DNA of 64,000 bases from Ophiostoma sp. CBS 140.51 (lineage: Eukaryota; Ascomycota; Sordariomycetes; Ophiostomatales; Ophiostomataceae). Shown in pieces: positions 32,272-42,325 of the stretch. A program made the translations under genes and the position numbers. Under the pieces are notes generated by a model, which saw only the letters and a program-made list of their open reading frames with translations, was not told the DNA's origin and made no database searches. The DNA lies in assembly GCA_029298735.1 (NCBI GenBank), contig JANSLP010000081.1, forward strand, positions 51,527 through 115,526, written 5' to 3'. How positions within the stretch are numbered: position 1 is the first letter of the stretch; every line of letters begins with the position of its first letter.

Positions 32272-34134
32272 ATGGCATCCATAAAGCAGCTCGCACTCGG
32301 CCTTTGCCTTTTCATGTCGTCAACCTCTGCGTCCAGCCTAGCAACTGTCTGCAATGTTGCCTACATTCAGTCTGTGCTGCCGGCACCATCTTCAGTCGAC
32401 GGCCTCATTCTGATTCCCAACTCTGTGACGGCCAATTCTGTCGCCAACTATAGCATTGCTGCTTCTGCCCAGTCGCCCGGCAAGAGCGGCCTCGACTTTT
32501 GCAACGTCACTTTGGCCTACCACCATGCCGGTACCAAAGACCAGGTCGACCTGTGGTACTGGCTGCCGGCGCCTGACGCGTTCCAGAACCGTTTTCTGGC
32601 CACGGGTGGTGGCGGATATGCCATCACGTCTGGTCAGCGTGGACTGGGAACGGGGATGGTGTATGGAGCAGCCACAGGCACGACGGACGGCGGGTTTGGC
32701 AGTTGGAATGCTCAGTTGACGGATGTTCTCCTAAAAGCCAACGGGACCATCAACTACGAGCTGCTGTATGCCTTTGGCTACAAGGCCATACACGAGATGA
32801 CTATTATCGGGCAGCAGCTTACAAAGAACTACTACGGTGGTAATAATTATACTGCTGGAGGTGGCCGTCTCTACAGCTACTATTCTGGCTGTTCCGAGGG
32901 TGGCCGCGAAGGTTGGAGCCAGGTCCAGCGGTACGGAAGCCAGTTTGACGGCGTGGCGGTGGGTGCGCCTGCTTTCCGCCAGGCTTTTTTGCAGGTGATG
33001 CACTTGTTTGGCGCCGCCGTCGAGGCCGAGCACGAGTACTACCCATCGTCCTGCGAGCTGGCCAAGATCTCATCGGATGCTATCAAGGCATGTGACGAGC
33101 TGGACGGGAAAAAGGATGGCGTGGTTAGTCGCACGGATCTGTGCCGGTTGCACTTTAATGCGACGTCCAGTGTTGGTGAGAAGTACAAATGCGGTGCCAT
33201 GGGCGGCCGTCCTATGCCACCGGTTGGTCCTTCAGGGGGTCTTCCAGGGGGTCCTCCAGGGGTTCCAGCAAGACGGGGAGAGCTTGTCTGTCGCCAGTTT
33301 GGTGCCCCCCCGGCGCCTCCCTCGCAAGGCATCGTCTCTGCCAAGGCCGCTGACGTGGCCAATGCCTTTTGGCGTGGCCTGTTTGACAGCAAGACTGGCC
33401 GCCAGGTCTACATTTCCTACCCGCCGTCGGCCTCGTTTGCCGACACTGCCACGGCCTTTGACGCCACAACAGACACATATGGCCCCTTCCTGACGGGCAT
33501 GGGCACCACGTTTGTAAACATGTTTTTGCGCGAGCAGGCCGTCATGGCACCGAACACGCTGTTGGGACTTTCTTCCGCACGCAACCTGACGGGTGACCAA
33601 TTGACAGCCTGGATCTTGGAGGGCCTGCAAAAGTACAGCGACTCTCTCCAGACCGACTGGCCCTATCTGGGCGACTACCACAAGAATGGCGGCAAGATTC
33701 TGCACTACCACGGTGAGAGCGACAACAGCATCCCCGTCGGGTCGTCTGTCCTGTACCACGACTCGGTCCGGCGCACAATGTACCCGGGCCAGTCGTACAA
33801 TGAAAGCCATGCCGCACTTGCCGACTGGTACCGCCTGTTCTTGGTGCCGGGCGCCGGCCACTGCAGCCCCAACCCGGAGCAGGCCAACGGGCCCTTCCCG
33901 CAGACGATCCTGGATAGTTTGATAGCCTGGGTCGAGCACGACGAAAACCCAGCACGACTCAACGCCACCGTCTTTGGCACGGGCGACTTGGCTGGGCAGA
34001 ACCAGACGCTCTGCAGTTTCCCGTTGCGACCGCTGTGGACCAACAATGGTACGGCCATGGACTGCGTTTACGACCAGACGTCGATTGATACCTGGCTGCC
34101 GAAGCTGGACGGTTTTCCTCTGCCTGTGTACTGA
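32272..34134 (+). CDS. Secreted tannase / feruloyl esterase family enzyme
   Basis: Tannase-family serine esterase, 620 residues, intronless. It would hydrolyse gallate or feruloyl esters outside the cell. A signal peptide is clear after the ATG at 32272 (MASIKQLALGLCLFMSSTSA); an in-frame ATG at 32203 lacks such a start and is less likely. The catalytic CS-D-HC arrangement is visible: GCSEGGREGW with Ser about 208, HGESDNSIPVG with Asp about 484, and GAGHC with His about 530; the Cys next to Ser and His pair in this family. Many N-glycosylation sites (NATS, NLT, NETS-like) fit secretion. An unusual Pro/Gly-rich insert lies at 33208-33315. A 66-base copy of its last 22 codons lies at 35099. 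Confidence 0.9.
   Translation: MASIKQLALGLCLFMSSTSASSLATVCNVAYIQSVLPAPSSVDGLILIPNSVTANSVANYSIAASAQSPGKSGLDFCNVTLAYHHAGTKDQVDLWYWLPAPDAFQNRFLATGGGGYAITSGQRGLGTGMVYGAATGTTDGGFGSWNAQLTDVLLKANGTINYELLYAFGYKAIHEMTIIGQQLTKNYYGGNNYTAGGGRLYSYYSGCSEGGREGWSQVQRYGSQFDGVAVGAPAFRQAFLQVMHLFGAAVEAEHEYYPSSCELAKISSDAIKACDELDGKKDGVVSRTDLCRLHFNATSSVGEKYKCGAMGGRPMPPVGPSGGLPGGPPGVPARRGELVCRQFGAPPAPPSQGIVSAKAADVANAFWRGLFDSKTGRQVYISYPPSASFADTATAFDATTDTYGPFLTGMGTTFVNMFLREQAVMAPNTLLGLSSARNLTGDQLTAWILEGLQKYSDSLQTDWPYLGDYHKNGGKILHYHGESDNSIPVGSSVLYHDSVRRTMYPGQSYNESHAALADWYRLFLVPGAGHCSPNPEQANGPFPQTILDSLIAWVEHDENPARLNATVFGTGDLAGQNQTLCSFPLRPLWTNNGTAMDCVYDQTSIDTWLPKLDGFPLPVY
33208..33315 (+). repeat. Pro/Gly-rich insert in the tannase gene
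   Basis: Direct repeats of a CCTTCAGGGGGTCTTCCAGG-like unit, coding a collagen-like segment (PSGGLPGGPPGVP). It sits between two cysteines in a surface-loop position. Confidence 0.65.
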
Positions 34135-34616
34135 CTGTGCTCAACCGAAACAAGCTGAAGACGTCTCTGTAGCTATTTGAAATATGAAAAATAATCAATA
34201 ACTTGTAACAAAAAGAGCAGCGAAGACTTCTTAACTGGTGGAATGCCAAGGAAGTGAGTGGCGAAGTGGTAAGCCGAAACGAAAGTGTGTGGAGCAATCC
34301 CTTTTGTTTGCTTGGCTCGCACGGACCACATAGCCGCCCGATGTTACATCTCGGTGCGAAGGATCCTGTTCTTGTTTTCTCACGTCAGCACAGGAACACA
34401 CTGACTCCTCGAACGAAATTGGACCGCGTTCTCTCCTCCGTCAGATAATATAATAGTTACCAACTCTCCATGCACGAGTAGGCGGAGTAACTCGCAAGTA
34501 ACCAAGCAGGCACAAATATATCTTCATCTTCACCCAAATCCACATGCGCATACACACACACACACCAGAGAACTACACATAGACCTTCGACCACAGCTCG
34601 CTCCAGCAGAGAAGCC
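34135..34616. other. Intergenic spacer
   Basis: 482 bases with a CA dinucleotide run at 34548-34563 just before the next gene. Nothing else is seen. Confidence 0.4.
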
Positions 34617-35021
34617 ATGTTTCAAGACTTTCACTACCGCCACATCCCGGCCCTCTTCACTGCCGGCGCGCAGTGCTGGGGCACTGTCTACCCGCTTATG
34701 GTTGGCACGGGCGGCACCCGGGCGGTGATGCTGCAATATGGTCTACCAGAAAATATCGCCGACGTGCCCGAGGCCTGGCCGGCCTGGAATGCCGGCACTG
34801 CGCGCACCTGTTGTTTGGGTTTACTGATGTTCTGGTTCTACGCGCGTCGCCAGTATGCCGTCCTCGACACTTTTCTCGTTGCCATTGGCGGCTACTTGGG
34901 GCTGGCCGACTGCGTCCTGCTGTGGCGCCAGCGCCCCAAAATGGCCGTCTTCCGCCTCGTCGCTTCCCTCGCCTTCGCAGGCACGGGGCTGGCTGGCGTG
35001 ACGCAGGGCCGTGCCTCGTAA
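34617..35021 (+). CDS. Small integral membrane protein, DUF4267-like
   Basis: 134 residues, intronless. The start HYRHIPALFTAGAQCWGTVYPLM, the central ARTCCLGLLMFWFYARRQ and the following hydrophobic stretches (about residues 10-28, 60-78, 85-102 and 110-128) suggest four membrane segments, as in fungal DUF4267 proteins. No function is known for that family. It lies between an intact tannase and the orphan tail of a second tannase, so it may have been inserted or moved together with a duplicated tannase copy. Confidence 0.6.
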   Translation: MFQDFHYRHIPALFTAGAQCWGTVYPLMVGTGGTRAVMLQYGLPENIADVPEAWPAWNAGTARTCCLGLLMFWFYARRQYAVLDTFLVAIGGYLGLADCVLLWRQRPKMAVFRLVASLAFAGTGLAGVTQGRAS

Positions 35022-35098
35022 AAGGCCAGAGAGACAAGGTGACAAGAAACGGCGACGTTATAAGAAATTGGGCGAGAAGTCGGGAGACGAGGACAAAT

Positions 35099-35164
35099 TA
35101 CGATCAGACGTCGATTGATGCTTGGCTGCCGAAACTGGACGGTTTTCCCGTGCCTGTGTATTAA
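35099..35164 (+). pseudogene. Orphan 3' end of a second tannase gene
   Basis: 22 codons including the stop that match the end of the intact tannase (34069-34134) at 58 of 66 bases; 7 of the 8 differences are transitions and only two residues change. No tannase body precedes it; the DUF4267-like gene does. It is the remnant of a tandem duplicate. Confidence 0.85.
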
Positions 35165-35899
35165 GTTTGCATGCCTCTTAACATCTCTGTATGAGACCTA
35201 TCAAAGCTATCTTGTCGAAGACCTTTGCGTACTTAATTGAAAAATATTTCACAACCTGCGAACGGTGCACCTAGCCGCTACAAATAAATACGTACAGAAC
35301 AACCACGTCCTGTACGAAAAATAATTTTTAGTAAATTACACGTTTACTCATAGTCACAGGTGAGTAACTGTTGCCCTGCAATTATAGATACTAGTCACGG
35401 GCGGAGCACAGTTTGTACTGCCATACATCATCAATCCACACTTGGAAATGATGAAGATCGAACCATGGACATCAAAGCATACTACCAGAACTATTCTTCG
35501 TACAAAGCCGAGTCATCAACGCAAAGTCAAGAACCAGCCAACCGGCATTACCATCATCACGATCATTACCACTAATGCCTTCAAGCCGCCACTAAGAAGG
35601 CATCGAATCGTCACCGACAATTTTCAAAATGGGAAATTGGGACTCTTTAATCAACCGCTTGCGTCAGAAACGAACATCACGACAAGAGCCGGACAAGAAT
35701 GTTGATCAGAGACAGAAGAACAAAAAGGCCATTGATGAAGAGGACAATAAACCGAAATCTCCATGATATGTTTACAAACCAACGCCGCCACCACCAAATG
35801 GCGATTACCTCGCACCAACAAGCCACAATGACTAGGGCGTGCCGCTTGGCCGCCTCAGGGCATTTTGCCACAACGGACTTGTCTAGGAACGACCTGTAC
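35165..35899. other. AT-rich spacer at the start of the accessory island
   Basis: AT-rich. A short basic open frame starts with MGNWDSLINRLRQKR at 35628 and is broken after about 45 codons; it may be the first exon of the F-box relic. Confidence 0.3.
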
Positions 35900-36560
35900 A
35901 TGAGGCTGTAGCTAAGCTTCTTGTCAAGAATGCGAAAGCTGTCAAATCGGCTGAAACAGCGCGACGACGGTCAAAGAAAACCGCACCGGCCAAACGCCGG
36001 CCCACCAACGCTCTCGTTTCTTCAAGGGGAGACATGGACGTTCTGGCCGCGCGTGGCCTGTACAATGCCGCCTGCAGTCCGCTTTGCCGTCTGCCGGACG
36101 ATTTTATTGTCCGCATTATGAGATGTTTGGAATGGGACGACGTGTATATTTTCGCCACACAAGCCGCAAATTAATGCGTCTGTTCAGCACGATGAATTTG
36201 CCTTGCTCCGGGACCACAACGCCATGGCCGGCAACAACAACAGCCTCTACGTTTTGCCTGCACCCTGTGCCTCGTTGGTCTTTGGCAATCTTCCGCGCGT
36301 CACCATGGATGACGTTTACCGCCACTGAGCCGCGATGCGCCAGCGCAGCAGCACCGCTGAAGACATGTGCAAGGGGTGCCGAGACTACAGGTCCTTCCGC
36401 TACTACGACATGTTTATGCACTGCACCGCATGCCGCGCCGACCATCCTATCAGCACGTTTTCTGGCAAAATAATCCGTCGTGACGACAGAGAAATTACGG
36501 AGAATGCTTTGTCCGTGCATAACAAGGTCGGCAGTTGCCAGATTCGCGCCTTGCATACGC
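35900..36560 (+). pseudogene. F-box protein relic with frameshifts
   Basis: Broken gene of the fungal F-box family, whose members pick substrates for SCF ubiquitin ligases. A basic linker (RRRSKKTAPAKRRPTN) leads to the F-box start SPLCRLPDDFIVRIMRCL at about 36065-36120. The reading frame is lost near 36150 and continues one frame over with RHTSRKLMRLFS, the usual end of the F-box. Further shifts and a stop (about 36328) separate later pieces: an FALLRDHNAM segment and a cysteine-rich part with CKGCRDYRSF and CTACRADHPIS, typical of this family. Single-base breaks without intron signals make it a pseudogene, unless the assembly has small errors. Confidence 0.65.
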
Positions 36561-37749
36561 GACCACTGTTTCTACAGATTTATTCGTGTAACAGAGCAGC
36601 CTTATTTATCAACTGGAAGAGCCTCGTTGTTGCTTTCTTAAACTGCCTACAAAACATCGTCAAAAGTTCGCCGAACTTCAATGTAAGAAAAAGTAGCAAA
36701 AGTGCTTTTTTAAACGTAATTGTCATTGTTACCGCGCAGTGCCCCATTCCTAGTAAATTCTACGGCCGAAGTTAAGCAACACGGATAAAACCGCAGCCCA
36801 ACTCGGCCACACGAACGGATGAAGCTAAATGATTTTTTAACATTCCCTTCGTTAAAAATACCGGCTCCAACATGAAATAATTATTTCGAAACAGAACAAA
36901 CAGTATCAGAAGTCGACAAAGACTGTTTTCATCTTTGAAAGTACGATTCTTTACGACACATACCTATTTCACAGAGTGCTTCGATTATTCCTGCCTGGAA
37001 ACGTCACCGCTTCTTCCTTATGTATACCCATTCCTTTAACCCCGTCTTAATTTCGATTACTAATTGCAATATTCTCGCGATATACGTACGTCCGTGCTGC
37101 AACACACTTGGCACTTCTGTAGCGCGTCGCAAAATTGAGGTAGAACGACAGAGAGAGCTTGCAGACAGGGAGAAATAAGGAAGTTGCTATCGATTTTGTC
37201 GTGTGCGACGTCTGGGGGTTCCAGATGTTCAGTCTTTGCAGGTCATTCTGGTGGGTTGAGCGCCTTTCTGGAAAGAAGGGCGACAATCCATTGCTTGTCA
37301 TTGACGTCAGGCTTGACAGCACAAGTCGGTATTCTTATGGAAGAGAAAATAGAATTCAATAGTTGCAAAAGTGGGGTCGCCGATCTTCGTGAAAGGAATG
37401 TAATTATCTTATCGCAGGCGGCACTGTGTTTTTTTCGTAGCGACTTTCTATTTCTTATTATTACCACTGTTTTATTTATTACTAAACGACCAAAATGGAA
37501 AGAATACGAGAAGAAACAAAGAAGAACAATTCTGAAAAAGTAGCAAAAAAAGAAGCTTATGTTCCTTGCTGAGAGATGCCCCATCTCTGGTTCTCCGCTG
37601 GCTTCTTATATAACTCGCCCTCTAGCTTGAGCTGAGATTCACCATGTAAGTAAAAACCTAACTAAATACAGAATTTGCGGGGTTGGATGGTGTACAACGG
37701 GCAGAGTGTTTCCCGGTAACCAGCGATCTCGACAGCAGGGCTGTGACAA
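36561..37749. other. AT-rich spacer
   Basis: 1.19 kb with no supported gene. Short open frames on both strands look like decayed sequence. A 5S-like fragment near 36765 was considered and rejected. Confidence 0.4.
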
Positions 37750-38715
37750 TCAAAGACATTCTTCCTGTGGAACCGCCACGCCCAGGCAAAGACATGGCTT
37801 TTCGATGCAGCAGTTGTTATAGCTTGTAAGTAGGCTACATTAATAAAGTTGTATTTTGACACGACTCGAGATGATATAGAGATAGCCAGACTTCACATAC
37901 CTTAAAAGTGCAATCGCCCCCGGTGCTAGCATCAAAGGCAAATCAAAACTAATCGGCTTTCCGATCCATCGCTTCACGAAGCAGCGGAGGATAAGACCGT
38001 GAGCGACCTGTGAATACAATATCTTAGCTGATGCAGAGAACAGGGAGTAGGAAGTGTAAAAAAGAAAAGACGCACAACCAACACGTCAACAGGCTTTGCC
38101 AGCTCACTTGCTCCCATATAGGGACGGTGTATATCATGAATTTTAGAGATGAGCCTATCGAGTCGCTTTGTAACGTCTTGCATAGATCTAAATCGTAATG
38201 TTAGTTCTGACAGGTGCTTTGGATAGAAGAGAAGCACAACCTACTCTCCACCTTCACACCCATCACTCCAGATAGACCATTCTTTCTCAAGGTCCAAACC
38301 ACGGTTCTTCCTAGAAAGTCTGATTTCTTTGGTCGTTTGGCCTTCATAATCACCATAATTCCACTCTGCAATGTCTTCAGTTTCGGTGACATGCTCACGG
38401 GGGCCCTCTGGGAGAAGGATTTCCATGGTATCCTTGGCCCTTTTCCGCGGACTAACAAAAACGTGCGCAAGGAGAGATGGATCAATCAACTTTCCAGCAC
38501 CCACAAATGTCTTCGCCGCTGTTGAGACTTGTGCAATACCCGTTTCCTTGAGACCAATTTCCGTGATGCCCGTGTAGCGGCCTATCTTAGCCCACGGGGT
38601 CTCCCCTGTAGAGAAATTATTAGGTCGGCTGATTCTTTACTTGTGCTGGGTAGACGAGGAATATACCATGGCGCGCAATGAAGACACGAGGCGTTAAAGC
38701 TATTTGGTCAGACAT
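37750..38715 (-). CDS. SHB17: Histidine-phosphatase superfamily enzyme, SHB17-like (sedoheptulose-1,7-bisphosphatase)
   Basis: Phosphoglycerate-mutase-like phosphatase, 233 residues. Exons on the minus strand are 38715-38667, 38605-38245, 38187-38076, 38007-37901 and 37822-37750; all four GT-AG introns keep frame. The order follows yeast Shb17: ARHGE with the phospho-His (near residue 16, split by intron 1), YTGITEIGL, VFVSPRKRAKDT, EWNYGDYEGQTTKEI, WSIWSDGCEGGES, then VLVVAHGLILRCF with the second catalytic His, and LLSY near the end. Shb17 hydrolyses sedoheptulose-1,7-bisphosphate in riboneogenesis. The C-terminus is somewhat shorter than the yeast protein. It is an intact gene inside a relic-rich stretch, so it is either an island survivor or an accessory paralogue of a core copy elsewhere. 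Confidence 0.82.
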
Positions 38716-38928
38716 GAGGTTAAACTTAGAAGGCTTATTATGACGTTTTTTTTTGGGCTTTGAAAGTGGGAGACGGAAAATGTAAAAGGTGTAATCTACT
38801 ACTGACGTGGCCACTTACTATTGGCTAATATACTCAACCGGGTCGGAAAGATACAGTGTAAAGTACACAGTGATAATAGTGTTTTATACGACCATTCGAC
38901 TTCAAAGAGTGTTATTACAAAGGCACTT

Positions 38929-39523
38929 TGTTACGGAGAAAGCCCCCACGGCCTCATCAACAGGCCAGGACAACAAACCGACACCTCAACGGGAGAACGA
39001 AGACACGGCAGAACATGACAAAGCAGAACAGATGTAGCTGAGGGCCACAAACGGAGAAAGGAACCAATCAACGGAGCCAAGACAGACCAATCAGATAACA
39101 GGAAAGATTATACGGGGAATGATCCTGGGAATGAACCACAAATGAACTATGGGAAAAGATTATACGGGACATAGTCTTTAGAATAAACTACGAATGGACA
39201 CTACTGGATATATAAGACTGAGACTTCCTTCTAGCTAGATAGATAGAAGACTCAGTCGCTACCGATTGTCTGAAATATAAACCTACATAAACCTGTATTC
39301 CTATGCCATTATTATATATAAACCCTACCCCGTTATAATTACGTGTTAATTATTGTTCGACCGTTACACCTTATCACTGTTTTACCAGAGCAAGAACCCC
39401 TCCTCTAGACTTGATCACCTAGCAGAGTCTCTTACCTTCTTGGGAAAGTGCCTTTGTAACACTCCCCTAGACTTGATAACCTAGCAGAGCCTCTTACCTT
39501 ATTGGAAAAATACCTTTGTAACA
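38929..39523 (+). mobile_element. LTR-like element, copy A
   Basis: Begins TGTTACGG and ends GTAACA, the short inverted ends of an LTR. Inside are a TATATAAGAC box (about 39208) and, at the 3' end, two tandem copies of a unit of about 60 bases (CCTAGACTTGAT...CCTTTGTAACA; first end at 39461, second at 39523), plus a shorter third copy to about 39550. It is homologous along its length to copy B at 44890. No gag-pol frame adjoins it, so it is a solo or relic LTR. The superfamily is uncertain. Confidence 0.65.
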
Positions 39524-39955
39524 CTTCTCGGGAAAATGCCTTTATAACAAAGAGGCGGTGACGGATTAATTGAAATCCGGTTCTCTATAAGTCTAATAGT
39601 AATAAAGGGACGTTGGGCATTAATGGGATCAGACTGAAAAGGAAGAAGAACTCCAGACAATTCACATCATTAATTAAGCAATATAATTACTATCTATCAT
39701 TGAATATTAGAGTGTAGCTGGCTTTCCCCGACTTTTCTCCCGGTATCAGAAAAGTCCCTACTGGATTACCTAAAAAATCCGACAATTTGCCGTATCACAT
39801 AGTCAGGATCCCCACATCTGACAAAGTTGGCCTCACCTCGAAAGAAATAAAAAGAGATTGGAAAAAGGGGCTTATTTTTGCCTCGTCCCGTACAACGGAG
39901 CAACAAACCGGTTTAAAACAAAAGCAGACTATCAATAAAACAGCAAAAAAAACGA
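39524..39955. other. Spacer between LTR copy A and the ankyrin relic
   Basis: AT-rich. The first 60 bases resemble the sequence after LTR copy B, so part may be decayed internal element. No gene is seen. Confidence 0.35.
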
Positions 39956-41717
39956 ATGGACGCAAGGACACCCATGGACGTCACCGCCGCCCGGCAGGCT
40001 ATGAAAGTCTTACTCGAGCCGTACGCAGGACATCGCGACAAGACGGCCAGGGAAGAAGCACTGCAGGTTTTGCGGTCCATGTGCCCATGTGCCCAGCGTT
40101 GTCAGCGCCAGAAGCCTACCGCCCATCCCAGGATCCTTATAAACGGGGACAAGCCTCGCACTTACACATTGTCATTGGAAGAAACGACCTCGAGGCCCTG
40201 CAAGAGTTGATTCAAGTCTACCCGAAGCTTCTCACGCTTGAAAGTCCTTCTGAAGGCCTCTGCCCGCCACTGGTAGAGGCTGTGAAGCGTGGCCGCCTTG
40301 AGATTATCCGTGCCTTGCTCAAACACCGTGTTACAATGCCGCCAGAGCAGTTGGTGCCGCCGCTGTATCACCAGTACGAAGACAATGGCTTTCGCGGTCA
40401 CTGGGGGACGCCATTAACGACGGCGTGTATGCTAGGGAGGCACGACATTGTTCGCATGCTTTCGGATGGCACGCCTGACGTGGATATCAATGAGGTCGAT
40501 TATGACGGGTACACGCCGTTTCTGAGTGCTGCTCGTGGCATCGCGGACGAGACAGAGGCACAGACGCGAGACCGCCTAGCTATCCTCCGGCTCTTGATGG
40601 ACCGCGGTGCAGATGTCCACGCTGTCAAAGCGGACTCTTTGCGCAACAGCGAGACGTTGGACAAGGAATTCGACGAGGGCCTCGTGCACAGGCCGTTTGT
40701 GTTTCGGCCACGGCCTGGTGGACTCGGCAATGCTCTGAGCCTAGCCATGGAAGTTGTGGAATTGAACACATCAATACTGCAATTTCTTGTCAAGGAGGCC
40801 GGTGTCAATGTATTTAAAGCGTCTCTGCGCACGTGGTCCGCGTCGACTTTACAGGAGACCCAAAAATTCCTCTGACATACACTGGTAGATACCAGCACTT
40901 TGCTTACGACCACGCCTTTATCACGCCCCTGGGGGTTGGCGCAAGATACGGCAACATCAAGGGCGTAGAGACACTGCTATCTCTGTTTCCAGATGCCGAG
41001 GACCACATACGCTTATTGGCCACAACAGACGCCACCATCGTACCCGAGCCTCGCCCAGCACAACAGTCCCCCGAGGATGAGATGCCCGTTCTTTTCCCCC
41101 TGCACGCGGCTTTGTTGGGCAAGCAAAAGTTCCGTGCGCCGTGGGGTGCAGATGATGTGATTTGCAGCGGTCAATACGATTCAGGTCTTGACCACCAACG
41201 AGACCATCCGCGCAGCCACTATCAACGCCGCCTATCGCCAACACTACACGCCCCTCCACATGGTTACCAGCTTTGACCGCATCCCACTGCTCTTGGAGGT
41301 GGTGAAGCTTGGCGCCGATCTGGACACCCCCGCGTGGATGGCCACGGACTGATCTTGGCCCTCTTCTCGTCCGCGTCGCGCGTAGCTCGCGGTTTTGGTA
41401 TCTTTCAACCCACGGACGTCTATAATGTGATGAAAATTGACGCAGATACGGATATGATGGCTGTACTGAAGACGCTACTCCACCGCTACAGTCCGCGTGG
41501 CCTTGACCTTGTAGTGGACACGCAAAACGCACATTGTTGCTGAGCCTTGATCAATGAAGCCGACGCCAATGGCAACACAGCTTTGCACTTTGCCATGGCG
41601 TACGGACTGAAACGATCAACGACTGCACTGTTCGCGCTTGGGGCACATATCAACGTGGTCAACAATGCAGGCCAGGTGCCGTTCACGCCGCAGCCCGGCA
41701 CAATGCCCGATATTTGA
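39956..41717 (+). pseudogene. Ankyrin-repeat protein pseudogene
   Basis: Ankyrin-repeat units are seen in several frames in order: SHLHIVIGRNDLEALQELI, PLVEAVKRGRLEIIRALLKH, TPLTTACMLGRHDIVRML, GYTPFLSAARG, TPLGVGARYGNIKGVETLL, TPLHMVTSFDRIPLLLEVV and NTALHFAMAYGLK. The frame is broken near 40095, 40855, 41170, 41345 (with a stop at 41350) and 41540, without splice signals at these points. Such proteins are protein-binding scaffolds, often in fast-evolving fungal families. It lies just after an LTR copy. Because the pieces are otherwise well kept, decay is recent or the assembly has several indels here. Confidence 0.8.
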
Positions 41718-42325
41718 TAGAAGGAGGTGACGGGGACGTTGTGTCACAGACCTGACCTGGCGAGTTAGATCCACTGCCACGCATTCTGCCGTTGTGTACC
41801 GCCTAGCCGCTGAATTCTGTATTTATTCTGATCTGTGCCCGCATCCTGTATTGTAGCTCCATGAGCTACGTCCTCGTCCTCAACTTGATCCCTACCTGAG
41901 CCTTGTACGGACTAGAGATAGTTAATATACTGCCTAATAAATTTCAATGTATGGGCCGGTACGTCTGAAGGACGGCCGTCAGCAACAGAGTGAAGGGAGA
42001 CGAAAGAAGTCACCTTTAACGGCAGATACAATGGATTTTTATCGACTCAAGATAACACTCGTATGAGGTACAATTCAAGAGTGTGTCTCGACAAGACCAT
42101 GCTGTTATGTTTTTTTTTGTATTTTGCTCGGTATCCAGAATGCCTTCGGCAGATTATACATTAAAGTTCCATCCTATTATAACACAATTCATCCCACTAC
42201 CACGGCACGCGCAGCTTCCGAACATTGAAAAAGGGGAAGGGGATGGGAATTAAGATTAAAAAAGAGGACTGAGAAAAGAATAACAATTGAGAAGAGAGAA
42301 GACGAGAGACGAAAAGGAAAAAAGA
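41718..42325. other. Convergent spacer
   Basis: 608 bases, AT-rich. Nothing is seen. Confidence 0.4.

Noticed and set aside
36755..36810. 5S rRNA-like fragment containing AAGTTAAGCAAC
   Set aside because: Only about 12 bases match the conserved internal control region; flanking helices of 5S rRNA are absent.
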